DNA of 64,000 nt from Tricholoma matsutake (Eukaryota > Basidiomycota > Agaricomycetes > Agaricales > Tricholomataceae), in assembly GCA_026075535.2 (NCBI GenBank), contig AP026540.1, forward strand, positions 3,596,001 to 3,660,000. The letters are read 5' to 3'. Shown here piece after piece: positions 30,989 through 43,400 of this stretch; within the stretch, counting starts at the first letter, position 1, and the number at the start of each line of letters is the position of its first letter. A model generated the notes under the pieces. It ran no database searches. It saw only the letters and a program-made list of their open reading frames with translations, and had not been told where the DNA came from. The position numbers and the translations under genes were made by a program.

Positions 30989-33900
30989 ACGTGCGTTGTT
31001 ATGTTGCTACCTCTTGCTAGTAAGAGAAGGATGAGGGCACAAAGGTCACTTCCCTGAACACGTACTCTGAGCGAGGTTTTGGTCAGCAACGGCTCCGCGA
31101 GAACGCTACCGACTGCATCTTCATGTGACGGTACCGCAAGTCCGGAGCGCTCCCGGGCCAGAACTTCGGTCGGTTAATAGCTGAAACTGAGACATGGTAG
31201 GCTAAGAAGGGCACTGCTGTTTTCAATTTTGAGCAAACAGAAGTTCGAAATCTCACGTTCCGTCTATTGTGTTATGTAACAGATCAGGTCAACCGAACTT
31301 CGAAGTACGTTATGTTACGAAAACATACACCAGTATGAAATATAGATAAGGAATGTGGGGTACAGGTCTTACAACACAAGAGGAATCTTTAGAAGAGACT
31401 GGCAGCAACCACGGCCGAAGAAGTGTATAGTAAGGGGCACAGGTTGTAACCGAAGTCTGAGATCTTGACCAGCAGAACCAGGTCTTGTCGTCGTAAATGG
31501 GAGGCTCTGCAGGAAGCAGGAGAAACAAGGTAAGTCAGAGAAGTAAGAACAGATACTAAGAGGCGTACCGGACATAATGGGAAAAACGCACCGTTATACA
31601 AGTTAAAAAAACGAGGGAGACCTCGTTTCCAACACTATCCTTGTATAAACCGTGCTAGCAAGAGGGTCCCCAATAAGACCATCCGCACGACAGGCAGAAC
31701 GACAGGAACACCGGCAGCGGGTGGCTTTCACAAGAAATAAGAGTTGGGAAAGCTCCAGAAAATATCAGACATACAGCAGCTGCTTCCGGCATCGCCTGCA
31801 TAACCTGAGTCTCCCTCTTTACTGCCTCTTCCTGAATGCGTGTATGAGTTAAAAAAGAAATAATGATTCAAGTGATTTGCTAACAAGATACATAGAAATA
31901 TCAACTGCGGGTCTCCGATACGGATGTGGGCGCAAACGGCTCATCTGAGGGAAGGACAGGTAAGTCAGCCAGTCTTCGAGAGTGATAGAGGCCAGGAGAG
32001 CATCGAGGACGAAGGGTTGTCGTACACGGCATTGAGTCTGGGTCCTCGTTACAGGCATGTGGGGTGAAATTGAGGAGCGAGAAGAAAGAAATTCAAAGTG
32101 GTTTGGATGGTGGTTATAGGACGGGTAGATAAACGAATGACCCCATTTTAAAAAGGCGGGAACGAGGCCAGGTTTACAATCGCGCGGCATTTTCCACGGT
32201 CAGCTCAAGGCGCACTGATGAATACCTCGCACCTTGCCGTCACCACAGCACAGCAGTCTTCTCGGATCCGGCATTGCTTCCAAGCAATATCAATGAACCT
32301 TCCTGCAGTCGTGCTCGATCTCAGAATGTAGTCCAACCGTACCAATATTATGGACTGTTATTTCGTGAGTGCCAGTGTTTTTCGCTTTCGCTGTTCTTGT
32401 TCATACGGTTGCAGTGTGGTAGCTCATCCAGCCGTCAGAGCGCTCGAGGGTAACCTTCGACGTACGAGGAGGAAGGATGTCGATAAATATCCCTGCTAGC
32501 TTCTATTCCTTGGGGCTAAGTCCCGTCTTCGCCCTCTTGGAAGTCTTCGATCCGTGGCAGTAAATTTTGTATTCGCAACATCGGCAGCTACCCGAGTTTC
32601 TGAGCGCATTTTACCACAAGGACTCTCGTGCACATGGGGTTCGGAGTCACCGCTGACAGCGAGCGAGCGAGCGAGGTCTCGTCAGGCGAGGAGTGTTGTC
32701 GAAGGCTTTCTTGGGAAGAGAGCTTGATCAAGATTAACTTTCGGCATGTTATATTTGCTTCAGGATTCAAAACTTGCAACGAGTCGAAATATAGCGAGCT
32801 CCGTTCACCTCAGCTACGAGCAGTGCGTTCTGGCGGTCCACGTTGATCACGATCAAGGGAATCATTCACAAGCGACCCCGGTTTTCCTCCTTTGGGCTGC
32901 ACTGAACATATCACAATAAGCAGCAGTCCCTCATTCACAATTCCTCCGTAGACCATCCTCCGTCGACCATCCACCGACTCTAAGCTTTGAAGATGCTACG
33001 CGGTCACATGATACCGAATTCCCAAAACGGGAATATAGGCACTGCCTCAAAGTTTCGATGGAGAAGTGATGACTCGAAAGTGATGGGAGAAGGCAGAGCG
33101 ATATAAGATTCGTTCAAAAAATACTGTCAAATTATCCATAACATTTATCAGAAGCAGTCCACATCCCCAAGAATCAACAATAATCACTCACATATGGGCA
33201 GTACCAAGCTGAATATACAAGGTATCATGATCAAGAGCCGCAATACCACATCGACGGCACTTTAGCTGAATTTTGAGCGTCCGCTGATGGGTAGCGCGCA
33301 TCTACAACCACTCGCTCCCTGTAAGGCGTCGTTTGAGGTCAGGGTTACACATCGAACCCAAGCGGATGCCTTCAAGAATCGATAATAAGCTTGCGCTACA
33401 TGCGCGGAAGGAATATTGAAAGGATTTGAAGGTGCACCTACAATACAAGGAGTCCGCTATAAAATCAAACGACGAGTCGCGATGAGGTGGGATCTCCGAC
33501 GTGACGCTATGACTCTAATCTGTTGGCTCGGCCCAGGCCTGCAGGAACACAACAGTCTGAACATATCAGTTCTCCCAGCTTTCCTGCTTGAGCAGAATTT
33601 TCTAGTCAAGTGGTACGGTTATCGGTCTAGGTAGGTTGACCAACGAGACACAACACACCATGTTTTAGGATTCCGTGAGCCTTATTCCACCCTGCTTGAC
33701 ACTTTGCTTCGAAGACCTCTGCAATATGAGAAGATAGGCTGCGTCGACAGACATTGCATAGCACAGCGCAACTGAGTCTCTGGCCGACTCATAACTGCCA
33801 CACCGCTAGGCCATTCCACCTAGGCAGTGAAGCCACGAGAATTTGGAGTCAAGATTTGGTCAAGATAATCCATTTATTGAGCTGCACATAACTGAATATG

Positions 33901-35834
33901 AATCTCGAACCAATCGCCAACTTTGTGTGAATACTTGAGATCCTCAAATCCAAAAGCCCGCGCGTCGATTGTGGTTGTAAAAGGTAAGTTGGTTTTCTTG
34001 CGGAATTATTTGGATAATTTCAATTCAGGTACATTGCCATTGCCGAGCTTCCACCGTGACCCCGTGCCCGGGCTAGTGGCCCCAAGTTGCAACCGTTCAA
34101 CCAACGTTCAACCTCCTTCCTCGCCGTCACAGGGCAGACTGCCCTACAACCCTACAGATATGCCGGTTTCTAGGCCTCTTCTTCGTATCGCCTAGCTCTG
34201 CTATTGATGCAGAGACCCAAACGAAGACCATCCAAAAATTTAAGGAAGAATAACAATTCACACAAAAGCCCCGGCTATGCTGCCACCAGGATATTCATCA
34301 AGAAACATAAGGAAGTATATAGCGGAACTCGACCACGTTCATTGGAGCCTCGGTCATAGCGGCAAGCGCTCCACAAGGTGCGACCTCTGCCTTCGAAGCT
34401 AGGTCTAATCGGTGGTCTTTGCTCTCATATATTAGGAATCGGAGGGTACCTAATGCCGCTCTCGCGCAGTGATGAAACATCGATTGCAGCCAATACTGAC
34501 CGTCATAAGGCGGTAGCAAACGCCGTGGAAGTTTGCATAACACACTGCATGTGAGGTGCTCTGCGAGGCCAGGCCGAGTGTAGAAGATGGGACGTGGAAC
34601 GTATATCGCCGAAGCCCTATACTGGGATAGACGAATTCTCTGTGCGAGCTACGATACTAATTTGCTGAAGACGGTTCACATAAGTACATTGACCTCGCCC
34701 AACGGTCGACGGCATGACAGGGTACTGACTTCGGTTATTGACTAGCCGCCTTAATCTTAGAAGGTTTGGCTAGCGTGTGGATATAAATCGTAGCGAAAAA
34801 AGTGTCGTAAAGCTAGTAGGCTCCCAGCTCTGTCCGAGTCACGTAAGGCAAGCAATCATCATCTGGGTTTTCAATATCACCCCAGTCAGCTGTCCCAGGT
34901 TGGGATCCAGACCTCTGGGCGCTTTATAGCACAAAAAGTAGTGGGAATAATTTCTTTCACCGTCATACCAGTCTCAAATCTCTTTTTTCGATTATCATAC
35001 TCCCTGTTTTATCATTCTGAGCATAGCGGCCGTTACCACAATCCCCAGAAGGAATGAACCCAAATGGTTTTCTTTCGCGAAGGCAACAGGCCACTCTTGG
35101 TAGACTCTTTCCTTTCTAGGAAGACCCTGCATGTCGGATCTGACGCGGCGGCGAGCGGCATCCGTTCGCGGATTGATGTTTCTTATATTCTCTCAGATTC
35201 TCTCTCGCTCTCCTGATTGTGCAATACACCAAACCTCTCAGCGTAAATGGATTCACAACACAGAGTATCCATGACCCGGCGTAAGGTTAATACCGGGAAC
35301 CACAGGACGAAAGTGAAGAATTTAGGTGGGACCCCGACTTATCCCTTCAAAAGCCTGCTCCCAAAATGGCCTATTGACGTTTTTATCTGGGCCTCCGACC
35401 GTGTCTGATTACTATAAGTACAAGGAAAATTTCGCGTGTTTCCAAGGTGCTGGCGGTCAAAAAAACCGATTTTTTTGGTTGGAAATAACTGGATAAGTAT
35501 GTCATTTTCAGCAATTTGGAGTGTACAGCAAGTGTACAGTATTCTGACAAACGAATTCCGCCCATGATGCATGTTTTCTCCAACGCCACAAGCAAGACCC
35601 GGCGTCATTCTTGTCCGGAACAGACCTGGCCTCCTGGCCTCAAAACCCAATTTTTGTCCGTGGGTCTACCGAGAAAAGTCGGGGTCCTGGCTGGTGGCCA
35701 GCACCACATACCAGCGGCATCTTTAATAAATAACAAAACTTTGAAATTCAGTTCCATTATGTAAATAAATCAGCGTTAACTGGTTTAATTAATTAAGCAG
35801 CCTGCTTATCCTTCCCAACTATATCTCTGTCCAG
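30989..35834. other. long stretch without a recognisable gene
   Basis: About 4.8 kb. Short open stretches exist on both strands (32190-31849 minus; 33923-34195 plus, with an intron-like gtaagt...attcag inside; 35650-35339 minus), but none has a domain, and no exon chain could be joined. No LTR, terminal inverted repeat or tRNA was seen. Base composition resembles the flanking genes rather than the transposons, so small or non-coding genes may be hidden here. Confidence 0.5.
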
Positions 35835-36628
35835 GCGGTCCACGACATCTTCACCGAACACGAAGCAGAACGAATTCAACAATGGATACAAAAGCGTGGG
35901 CAGCCTCCATATTTGGACGCCTACCATAGTAAGTATTCCTCCTTCCTTACACTATGGTAGAATATTCACAGACCACGAGTTTCAATCCCATGATGATGGT
36001 GAACACGTCAGAGACGTGCGCCACCACGCGCCTGATCCAATTCCGATACCTAGGGATCTCCATAAACAACGTCTCCCGGAATTTCCAGCAGCAATGGCAC
36101 CCTGAAAATGTGCCGGATCTCAGCAAAGGCGAATTTACTGCGTGGAAAAAGGTGCTACATCAGGTTAGCAAGTGGTGTCAAGAGAACGATGAAGAGGGTG
36201 AATGGGCTTCAATCCTTTATCGATACGCGGTATGTTCTGTTCGCACTTGAGCTTGAGCTTGAGCGTACTTAACTGCAGTGATCGTGAAGGCATCTGCAAA
36301 GCGGCAGGTAATATAAGTATCAAGCTATCCATTGTTCTAAAATACGCAGGGGGATTGGGGTCATCTTATTTTTACGGGACATGACCACAACGCAGTTACT
36401 TATGTCATGATCTTTCCTTCAGCCTGCAGTACGTCCATCATTTTCAAGTATAAATATGTGTACAGCATCTAACTTAACCTCTTTAAAGATTGCGGGAACT
36501 TCTCTCACCATGACTATGAAGCTATGACCAAATATCAGGCTGACCGCTTCATGTCATTGCTCACGACCCTTCATCACGACGAAGGAAAGCCCGATTGTCA
36601 AGTTCTCCCCATGTTTGTGCGAAATTAA
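35835..36628 (+). CDS. unknown multi-exon gene, 5' end not found
   Basis: Exon-like pieces chain in frame: about 35835-35928 (D-I-F-T-E-H-E-A-E-R-I-Q-Q-W), a piece ending 36229 (F-T-A-W-K-K-V-L, then I-L-Y-R-Y-A), 36290-36307, 36350-36428 (D-W-G-H-L-I-F-T-G-H-D-H-N-A-V) and 36489-36628 (Y-Q-A-D-R-F-M-S-L-L), ending in TAA. The donors and acceptors at 36230/36289, 36308/36349 and 36429/36488 are canonical. The intron after 35928 is unsure: 32 bp to the nearest AG, or 83 bp to the next one in phase. No family recognised. The chain of four compatible junctions argues for a real gene or a recent remnant. Confidence 0.45.
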
Positions 36629-37319
36629 TTCACCTAGTTTAAACCCTGACCCTTTGTTCCACGGTCCATGCAACATATACCCCTCCCAAGCAAGCGTACG
36701 CTCTAGATTTCGCCTCTTTAAACGGCATGGGGAATCCCTCAGATGCGTCAAAGAAACCCGGGGACGAAAGCTTTCCTCTCATCTTCCACGTCACGCCAGA
36801 CACACTCATCCCTTCCCTGCTCTGTAGCGAGCTGGAGAAAATAGATAACATACTCGAGCAGCAACGTGAAGGCCTGTCGATCTCTGCAAGTGTCCACACC
36901 AAAGTTATAGGCGGCAAGGAATCCAGACCAGATGTAAGCTCCGCATGGAAGCAGAAAGAATCCTCGGCAGTGTGCACATTACGGTGAGGAGATCAAGGAG
37001 AAGAATCTCATGTTGTGCTCAAGGCAAAGATGTTCACTCGTCAATTTGCTTTCCTATTGCTGAATGACTTGTCATCAGATGTAAACTTGTCCGATACTGT
37101 GGGCGTGAGTGGTTGGTTATTTGAGTTTCTTACTACTTTGATACTCATGTGCATGGCACCAATTACAGTCAGCAACTTGCTTGGCCTTCCCACAAACTCG
37201 TTTGCGAGAAAGCCTGAATGGCAGTCCAATGATACATCTAATCGATTATGTGATTACTAATAATATGGTACTACTAATAATACAAATAAAAGTGCCGAAG
37301 GTCCTAACGTAAAAATAAA
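36629..37319. other. intergenic, one doubtful ORF
   Basis: 36727-36987 (plus) is open for 86 codons, with P-L-I-F-H-V-T-P-D-T-L-I-P and a possible short helix E-L-E-K-I-D-N-I-L-E-Q-Q. It could be a small gene or an exon. 37015-37260 is AT-rich, with no further signal. Confidence 0.3.
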
Positions 37320-38478
37320 TTACTTGGGCGCATCTTTCTCCGAAACGGAAAACACTCCATTAACCAACGTGTCCTTCCAGTCACTTCCTGTGCCAGGCAT
37401 TATATCACTGTTCGACGTCTTTCGTTGTATAACAATGCTAGGATATAGAGAAAAACTCTTTATTCGGTTACTTCGTATGAGCCATGTGATTGCCAGATCG
37501 ATAGCACGGGAATACGCGAACGGCGGGTAACGTAAGTGCACGAGAATCCGACGTGCGCCGGAACGTGTCAATGCGTACCCATGATTACATGCTGGATTTT
37601 TTGAAGGGTGGATGTAGGTTACCGAACCGTTGTAATACGTCGTGTTATCGTGGGCATTCAACGCTGGGTGGAAGGCCTCGTCAGACCAGCAATGACCTGC
37701 CGAGTTAATCAGCCGATTAGGGGGTGCGGGTACGTGAAATTTACATACCCAAATAGACAATATCCCACTCATTGGGCAAGTAGGTCCAAACATGTTTGAG
37801 CCGCGCATGTATATCCCGTTCCATATCAACATCATCTTCCAACACAATCACTGTATCGTTGTCTTTCAGGCTTTTGTCGTTGGCGACGGTTTGGATAACA
37901 GACAAGTGAGAATACCAGCAAGCGACACGGGCTGGCGTGAGGATCAGAAACTCTGGCAGACCCGGCTCATAAAACTTTACAGAGTTGTTGTTCGTAGCGC
38001 ATAGCATGGGTTCAGGCGGACGACTACTGGGTACCTTCGTTAAGAGAGGCGGGTATCCTGGACTCCACTTGGAGAGATCCTCGTCTGGTGGAGGGGTGTC
38101 CGCAGGCCAAATAAATGGTTCATTGTTTGTAGCGCGAATCGCCCTGACTGAGTCCAGAATCTTTTCTACCAATTCGGTCTTCATGTCCAGCGCATTTATG
38201 TACTTCCACCGTAGTCCGAGCGCCTTCTTCAGTTTCTCCATTTCCCGACGGCGGTCTGTACGACGTGGAAGAGAGAGCACATAGATTTTCTCGGCGACTC
38301 CTAGAGTTGCGTTGGGATCTAACCCGCTGAGGCGAGCCAGAGAAGAGAGCTGATAATTTCCATTTTGAAAACTAGCCTGGAAGAGGAGGAAAACAATCGA
38401 TGCTGTAACGATCAACAGAATAAATTTCCGCGCCGATACGGATATTGATGACAGGGATATCATAGTGAAAGGCGCCAC
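37320..38478 (-). CDS. glycosyltransferase family 25-like, type II membrane protein
   Basis: Two exons on the minus strand (38478-37749 and 37696-37320; intron of 52 bp, GTATGT...GGCAG) give 368 aa. A short cytosolic N-terminus, one transmembrane anchor (about 19-36, F-I-L-L-I-V-T-A-S-I-V-F-L-L-F) and a lumenal domain starting K-I-Y-V-L-S-L-P-R-R-T-D-R-R form the usual start of family 25. The metal/donor site E-D-D-V-D is at about 214-218, and H-G-Y-A-L-T-R-S-G-A-R-R follows in exon 2. Likely a Golgi enzyme transferring a hexose to glycoproteins or glycolipids; the acceptor cannot be told. ATG 38463 is an alternative start. Confidence 0.85.
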
Positions 38479-39747
38479 AATGAAGCAGTCTTGACGAAAC
38501 AGTAATAGGGTTGGAAGGCGTTGAGGATGAAGAGGAGTCGAGTGTTAGGGACTTGTTCATTTTCCCACGATGCATTACTCGTTGCAGTTTTTTGGCGGTT
38601 TTTTGATCGATTTTCATGTTTGCTTTTTGACTCAAATTTTTTCAAATCTCAAAAATCAAGGTCTGTTTTTTGAGATGTGAAAAAGCAGCTCCAGACCTGC
38701 TTTTGCATGCTTTTTAGATGTTTTCACTTCCTCGTTTTCTGACTACTCAATTTCAAATACAATGAGTAAATTAGTAATAATATCTATTTCATGAATACTC
38801 TGCCACTTGGCCAAGGCTAGTAACTCCAAGAAGAGCTCACCAAAGAAGCCTGCCTCAAAGAAGAAAGCCAAGAAGGATGATGAACCTGGAGACAGCACCA
38901 CCGTGAAGCCAAAAGCACTTAAAGTTGACTACCAGCGTGATCCTGGTCGCTTTGGAAGTCAACTCAGCAACAGTTCCAAAGGTTTGGTGTACTAATGCCT
39001 CTCAAAGATCATTATCAGTTCATGTTTGATGCCATGACAGACTAAAGAAGACATCAGAAATATGTACAAGAATGGGAAGGGACAGGTGGTGGTGTGAAGA
39101 AGACAGATGATGAGCATGCTAATCTCATTGGTACACATATCACACAATAATTATATGACTTGTCTTACACACCTCAGCCAAAATTTGAACTGAATGCCCA
39201 TTTTGGGATGATCTGCACAATTTCTGGAGTGAGGTCCCAAACTATAATCCTGTTGGGGGTGTCAACATCAATAGCAGGGCAAAACTGGTCCGAACAAGCA
39301 GCAGTTCTCTTTCAGCCTGGGCATATCAATCATGATGAAGACCAGTGTAGTGATATACAGAATGATGATGGAAGCAGCATCCAAGACTATAAGGGCAACC
39401 TTAGAAGCCACTTAATTACTAATTAGTGGGCTAGCAAAGGGAAATCTAAAGTTGTTATTATGGTACATATTACAGGGAGTAGAGGTGCACCTAGCAAGGG
39501 GAAATCCAAAGAGAAAGCTCTAAGGACCCCTTTGCCAATGCAAAGACCAGTCAAATGTGGGGGAGGAACATATTGCATTCCCAGTTGATGAGAAGTTGCA
39601 TAATTTTGATACTTTTGATGCTTGCAACACTGACACAATGGGCAAGCCTTGAGGCAGTTGATTTGTAGTTGACTCGTACTTAACTCGTGTTCAGTGTCAT
39701 CAACACTGCTGCGGTGTCATCCTCTGCCTCAAATTTCACCGTATCTA
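38479..39747 (+). other. unassigned stretch at the edge of the second transposon block
   Basis: Starts with an AT-rich part containing an inverted repeat (tctcaaaaa/ttttttgaga, about 38647-38680). A Lys/Ser-rich open stretch (about 38807-38995; P-K-K-P-A-S-K-K-K-A-K-K) is followed, in changing frames to about 39420, by F-E-L-N-A-H-F-G-M-I and similar pieces. It reads like a decayed transposon-borne gene but I cannot name the family. A 20-bp segment ctagcaa.gggaaatc.aaag is repeated at about 39430 and 39490. Confidence 0.3.
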
Positions 39748-40089
39748 TGGAACACTTGCCTTTGATGTTGCTTGCCAGTCCACTTGGCCCGCCGTCCCCT
39801 GTGTCTGACATGCATACACCCAGCCTTGCAAATGACTCCATCCTGCCACCATCCCCCATGCATACAGTCAGACTTTCTATCAATGACTCTGACTCAGACT
39901 CATTCTATGATCCCTGCCCGTTGCTGCTGCACGCTATGTCTGCAAACACCCCTGCTGAATGCATCCATGCCAAACCGAAACATGTTCCATTGCTCAGCCC
40001 TGGTGAGGTGACACCAATGGTCATCCACCAATGGAAAATGGCTTGCGAGGACTTCTTCTCTGCGAACAAGAAGCTGGAGGAGAAGGATC
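39748..40089 (+). pseudogene. gag-like N-terminal fragment cut off by copia E
   Basis: Open from ATG 39748 (M-E-H-L-P-L) to the copia E LTR. It contains L-S-P-G-E-V-T-P-M-V-I-H-Q-W followed by C-E-D-F-F, a signature I associate with gag proteins of basidiomycete retroelements. The rest is missing: the sequence beyond copia E does not continue it. Family assignment is from memory of the motif and only moderately sure. Confidence 0.5.
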
Positions 40090-40394
40090 TGTTGGAGCAG
40101 ACTATATACGCTGCACAGGGGAAGAGACAACACGTTCCTTACAACCTACCTGGGGTTTAGTTAGACTTACAGCTAGGGTTAGCAGAGGTAAGAACACTGT
40201 ATTCCTACTATGGTACAGGTTCTCCTTATATACATAATATTAAGGATGTCACATGACTCAGGAATGTGTTTACCGCATGTATGCGCAGTAAGCGCAGTAA
40301 CATGCGTATGCTGCATGTATCGCCTCATGTATACATGTGTATGCTGCATGTATTGCCTCATGTATACAGCATGCATCAGGGATTAATTTCAACA
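40090..40394 (-). repeat. 3' LTR of copia E with internal 33-bp duplication
   Basis: 305 bp against 273-274 bp in B and F. The extra length is a tandem copy of a 33-bp unit beginning catg.gtatgctgcatg (40301 and 40334); the two copies differ at CpG-derived sites. Confidence 0.9.
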
Positions 40395-40426
40395 CCCCCC
40401 CTCAAACTGTACAGTGCTCTAAGCAG

Positions 40427-43400
40427 CTAAGTTTGAATCTCGAAAGTAATTCCGAGAGAGTCTCTAAATTTCCTGAATAGGACGGCGCCAAGGTTCTTTG
40501 TGAACATGTCAGCCGGATTATCACTTCCAGGAATGAAAACGACTGTGACTTTGTCATTTTCTATGCATTCGCGGGTGTAGTGGTAGCGAATGTCTATATG
40601 TTTGGTCCTTCTTTCCTGAACTGGATTTGATCCAATAAAGATGGATCCTTGATTATCAGCGCAGATTGGTACGCGCTTCAGTGTATATCCAAGTTCCTGG
40701 AATAAGGACTCTATCCACACTATCTGCCAACAAGTGTCAGAGAGAGCCATGTATTCGGCTTCTGTGGATGACAGTGCTACAGTTTTTTGTAAACGGGACT
40801 GCCAGCACACAATGCCACTCGCCAGAGTAGCAAAGTAACCCATTGTAGATTGGTGCTTGACTGTGTCAGCTGCCCAATCAGAATCTGTGAAGGCCTGTAG
40901 CCCCTCGGATTTCTCTCCATCATAGACTATACTGTACTTCTGGGTTCCCACCAGATAGCGCATTATGTACATTGCTTTGTCTAGATGTTCTTGGCTAGGA
41001 TTAGCCGAGAATTGCGACATCTTGATTACCGCGTAAGCGATATCAGGTCGCGTTCCGAGCATCAGATACAATAAAGATCCGATCACAGACTGATATTTTG
41101 ATCTAAGCGCCGCGTTTGGCGTCGCTGTGTTCTCCGATGGTTTGTAGCCAGTCGGGAGCGGAGTGGGGGCAATCTTGGCATTTGTCATCTCGAACCTCTC
41201 AAGCACTTTGGCAAGATATTCTGTTTGATCGAGTTTGACTTTTGCAGCGGTCTGGGTGACGCGCATGCCTAAGAATTCCGTGACTTTTTCAGTACTACGG
41301 CACTCCCAATGCTTCAGGCAAGCATTCTTCTTTTCATCCACAAGTTTCTTGTTCTTGCCCATGAACAAGCCATCATCAACATAGACTAGCGCAATAACGA
41401 TGCTGCCTGTCTTAGGATCCTTGTGTATGAAGATGCCGGCATCGGAGCTGGCGCGCACGAACCCAATGGTGCGCATAAATGCCTCTAGCTCTCTCCACCA
41501 TGCTAGTGAAGCCTGTTTAAGGCCATACAATGCTCGGCGTAAGCGCATTACTTTGCGCTCTTTACCCTCGAGTTTGAAACCCTCGGGTTGATCCATATAG
41601 ATCTCCTCATCAAGTTTGCCATATAAAAATGCGGTTTTTACATCTAGACCAGTCATATACATGCCTTCTAGAGACGCAAGGGCAAACATGAGGCGTACGG
41701 TCTCGTAGCGGACTACTGGTGAGAAAATCTCATCAAAGTCAACGCCTTCGACTTGTGAAAAGCCTTTGGCCATGAGTCTGGCTCGTTTTCTTCCATCCGA
41801 TTTCACGGAGAAAACCCATCTATTTTTGATCATCTTTCGATCATGTGGAAGATCGACGATGTCATAGACTTGTCGCTTGCGAAGAGCCTCTAACTCTTCA
41901 CGACAAGCCTGTTTCCACTCAAGTTGCTGCTGCCGGGGTAGGCGCGCAATATCGCGAAATTGGTTTGGAACTAGGCTTTTTCCGCTTGATGGTGTGACTG
42001 CTTTTGACAACAGCCAGCGGATAAGCTCATCTCCACCTTCCTTGGTTATCTTTTTAATATAACCTGCTTCGTCCGGTTCCCCCATTGGGTGATCATGTTC
42101 TTGATTATTGGAATCGGGCACACTCTCGTGGGGTGCCGAACTCGGTCCAGCAACCGGTTCTTGCTGTTGAGGTCGTGGTCGTGTTCGGTTATGATCCGAA
42201 TCTTGACCCACAGACTTCTTCCAATATCGATCATGTGCAATGTCTCTCTCTATGTCAGAGGGGAGTCACTGTTCTCCATAGGTATTGCCGGGACGGTTTG
42301 GGATTTTCCTCTGCCTGCCTGATCGACGGGGCAATTGCTGCCATTCCTGTTGATCTTCACGTCTTGGACGAAAGTCCTCAGTGCTAACTGGAGGCGGCGG
42401 AGGAGGAGCGTTAGTCGCATCGTCATGCGCCTTTTGCTCGCTTGGTAAATCATCATCATCATCTTCTGATGATGGAGGAAGGGGCGGATTTTGTGGCGGT
42501 ATAGGGTCATCGCTATCCGTTCCAGATGAGTGGTCCTCATCTTCTGGTTCTGGTGGAAAATCACCAAGGTCTGTCTTGGCAGGAGTTTTAGCTCTGGGAC
42601 AGCATGGGAACATCGTTTCATCAAATAGTGCTGTAGCACCAATGAATATTGCGCCGTTTCGTCGCATGAAACAATATGCTTTAATGCCATCTTCTACTCC
42701 AAGGTACGTCATTAGCTCCGATCGAGGAGACAATGTTGTTGGATGTTTTTCCTTTGGTAGATAGACATAAGCACCGCAACCGAAGACCTTCAGATTGTTT
42801 AGATCTGGGCGGACCTTTGTCAGGTCCTCAAAAGGTGTCAGCCATTTCAGGCGCCTTATTGGGGTTCGGTTGTATAAATGTGTTGCATGTTCTATGCAAA
42901 ATTCCCACCATGATTGTGGTAGACAAGCGGTGAATTGCAGGGTTTGCGACTTTTCCATTATTGTCCTTATGGCGCGCTCTGCGCGCCCGTTCTGTTGATG
43001 AACGTGGGGTGCAGACATCTCTATTTTGATGCCTAAATCCTTGAGCTGTTTTTGTAGCTCACGATCCTTGAACTCCCCCCCTGGATCGACACGCCAGCGC
43101 TTGATTGTAGCACCATATTGGGTCTTAGCCATTGCTAGAAATTGTCTAATCGCTGCAGCAGCATCAGATTTCTTTCTGAGACATTGGACCCAAATATGTG
43201 ACGTTTTGTCATCCAGAAATACAATGAAGTATTTATGTTTGTGGTACAATTGTACCGGGAGTTCCTTTAGGTTGGAATGTATTAATTCAAAGGATTTGTC
43301 AGCTCGTGAGTCTGACTCGGGAAAAGATTTTGAGGTCATTTTCCCTTCTGCACACCCTGGACATATAATTTTGTCTTTAGGAATAATTAAATTCCTTGGG

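Noticed and set aside
31389..31601. Kinase-like K-I-S-D-F-G string on the minus strand
   Set aside because: No other kinase motif is near and the open stretch is about 70 codons; a chance match.
42085..42764. Long open frames on the strand opposite to copia E gag-pol (also in B and F)
   Set aside because: They are antisense shadows of the repetitive Asp/Pro/Ser-rich linker and are not independent genes.
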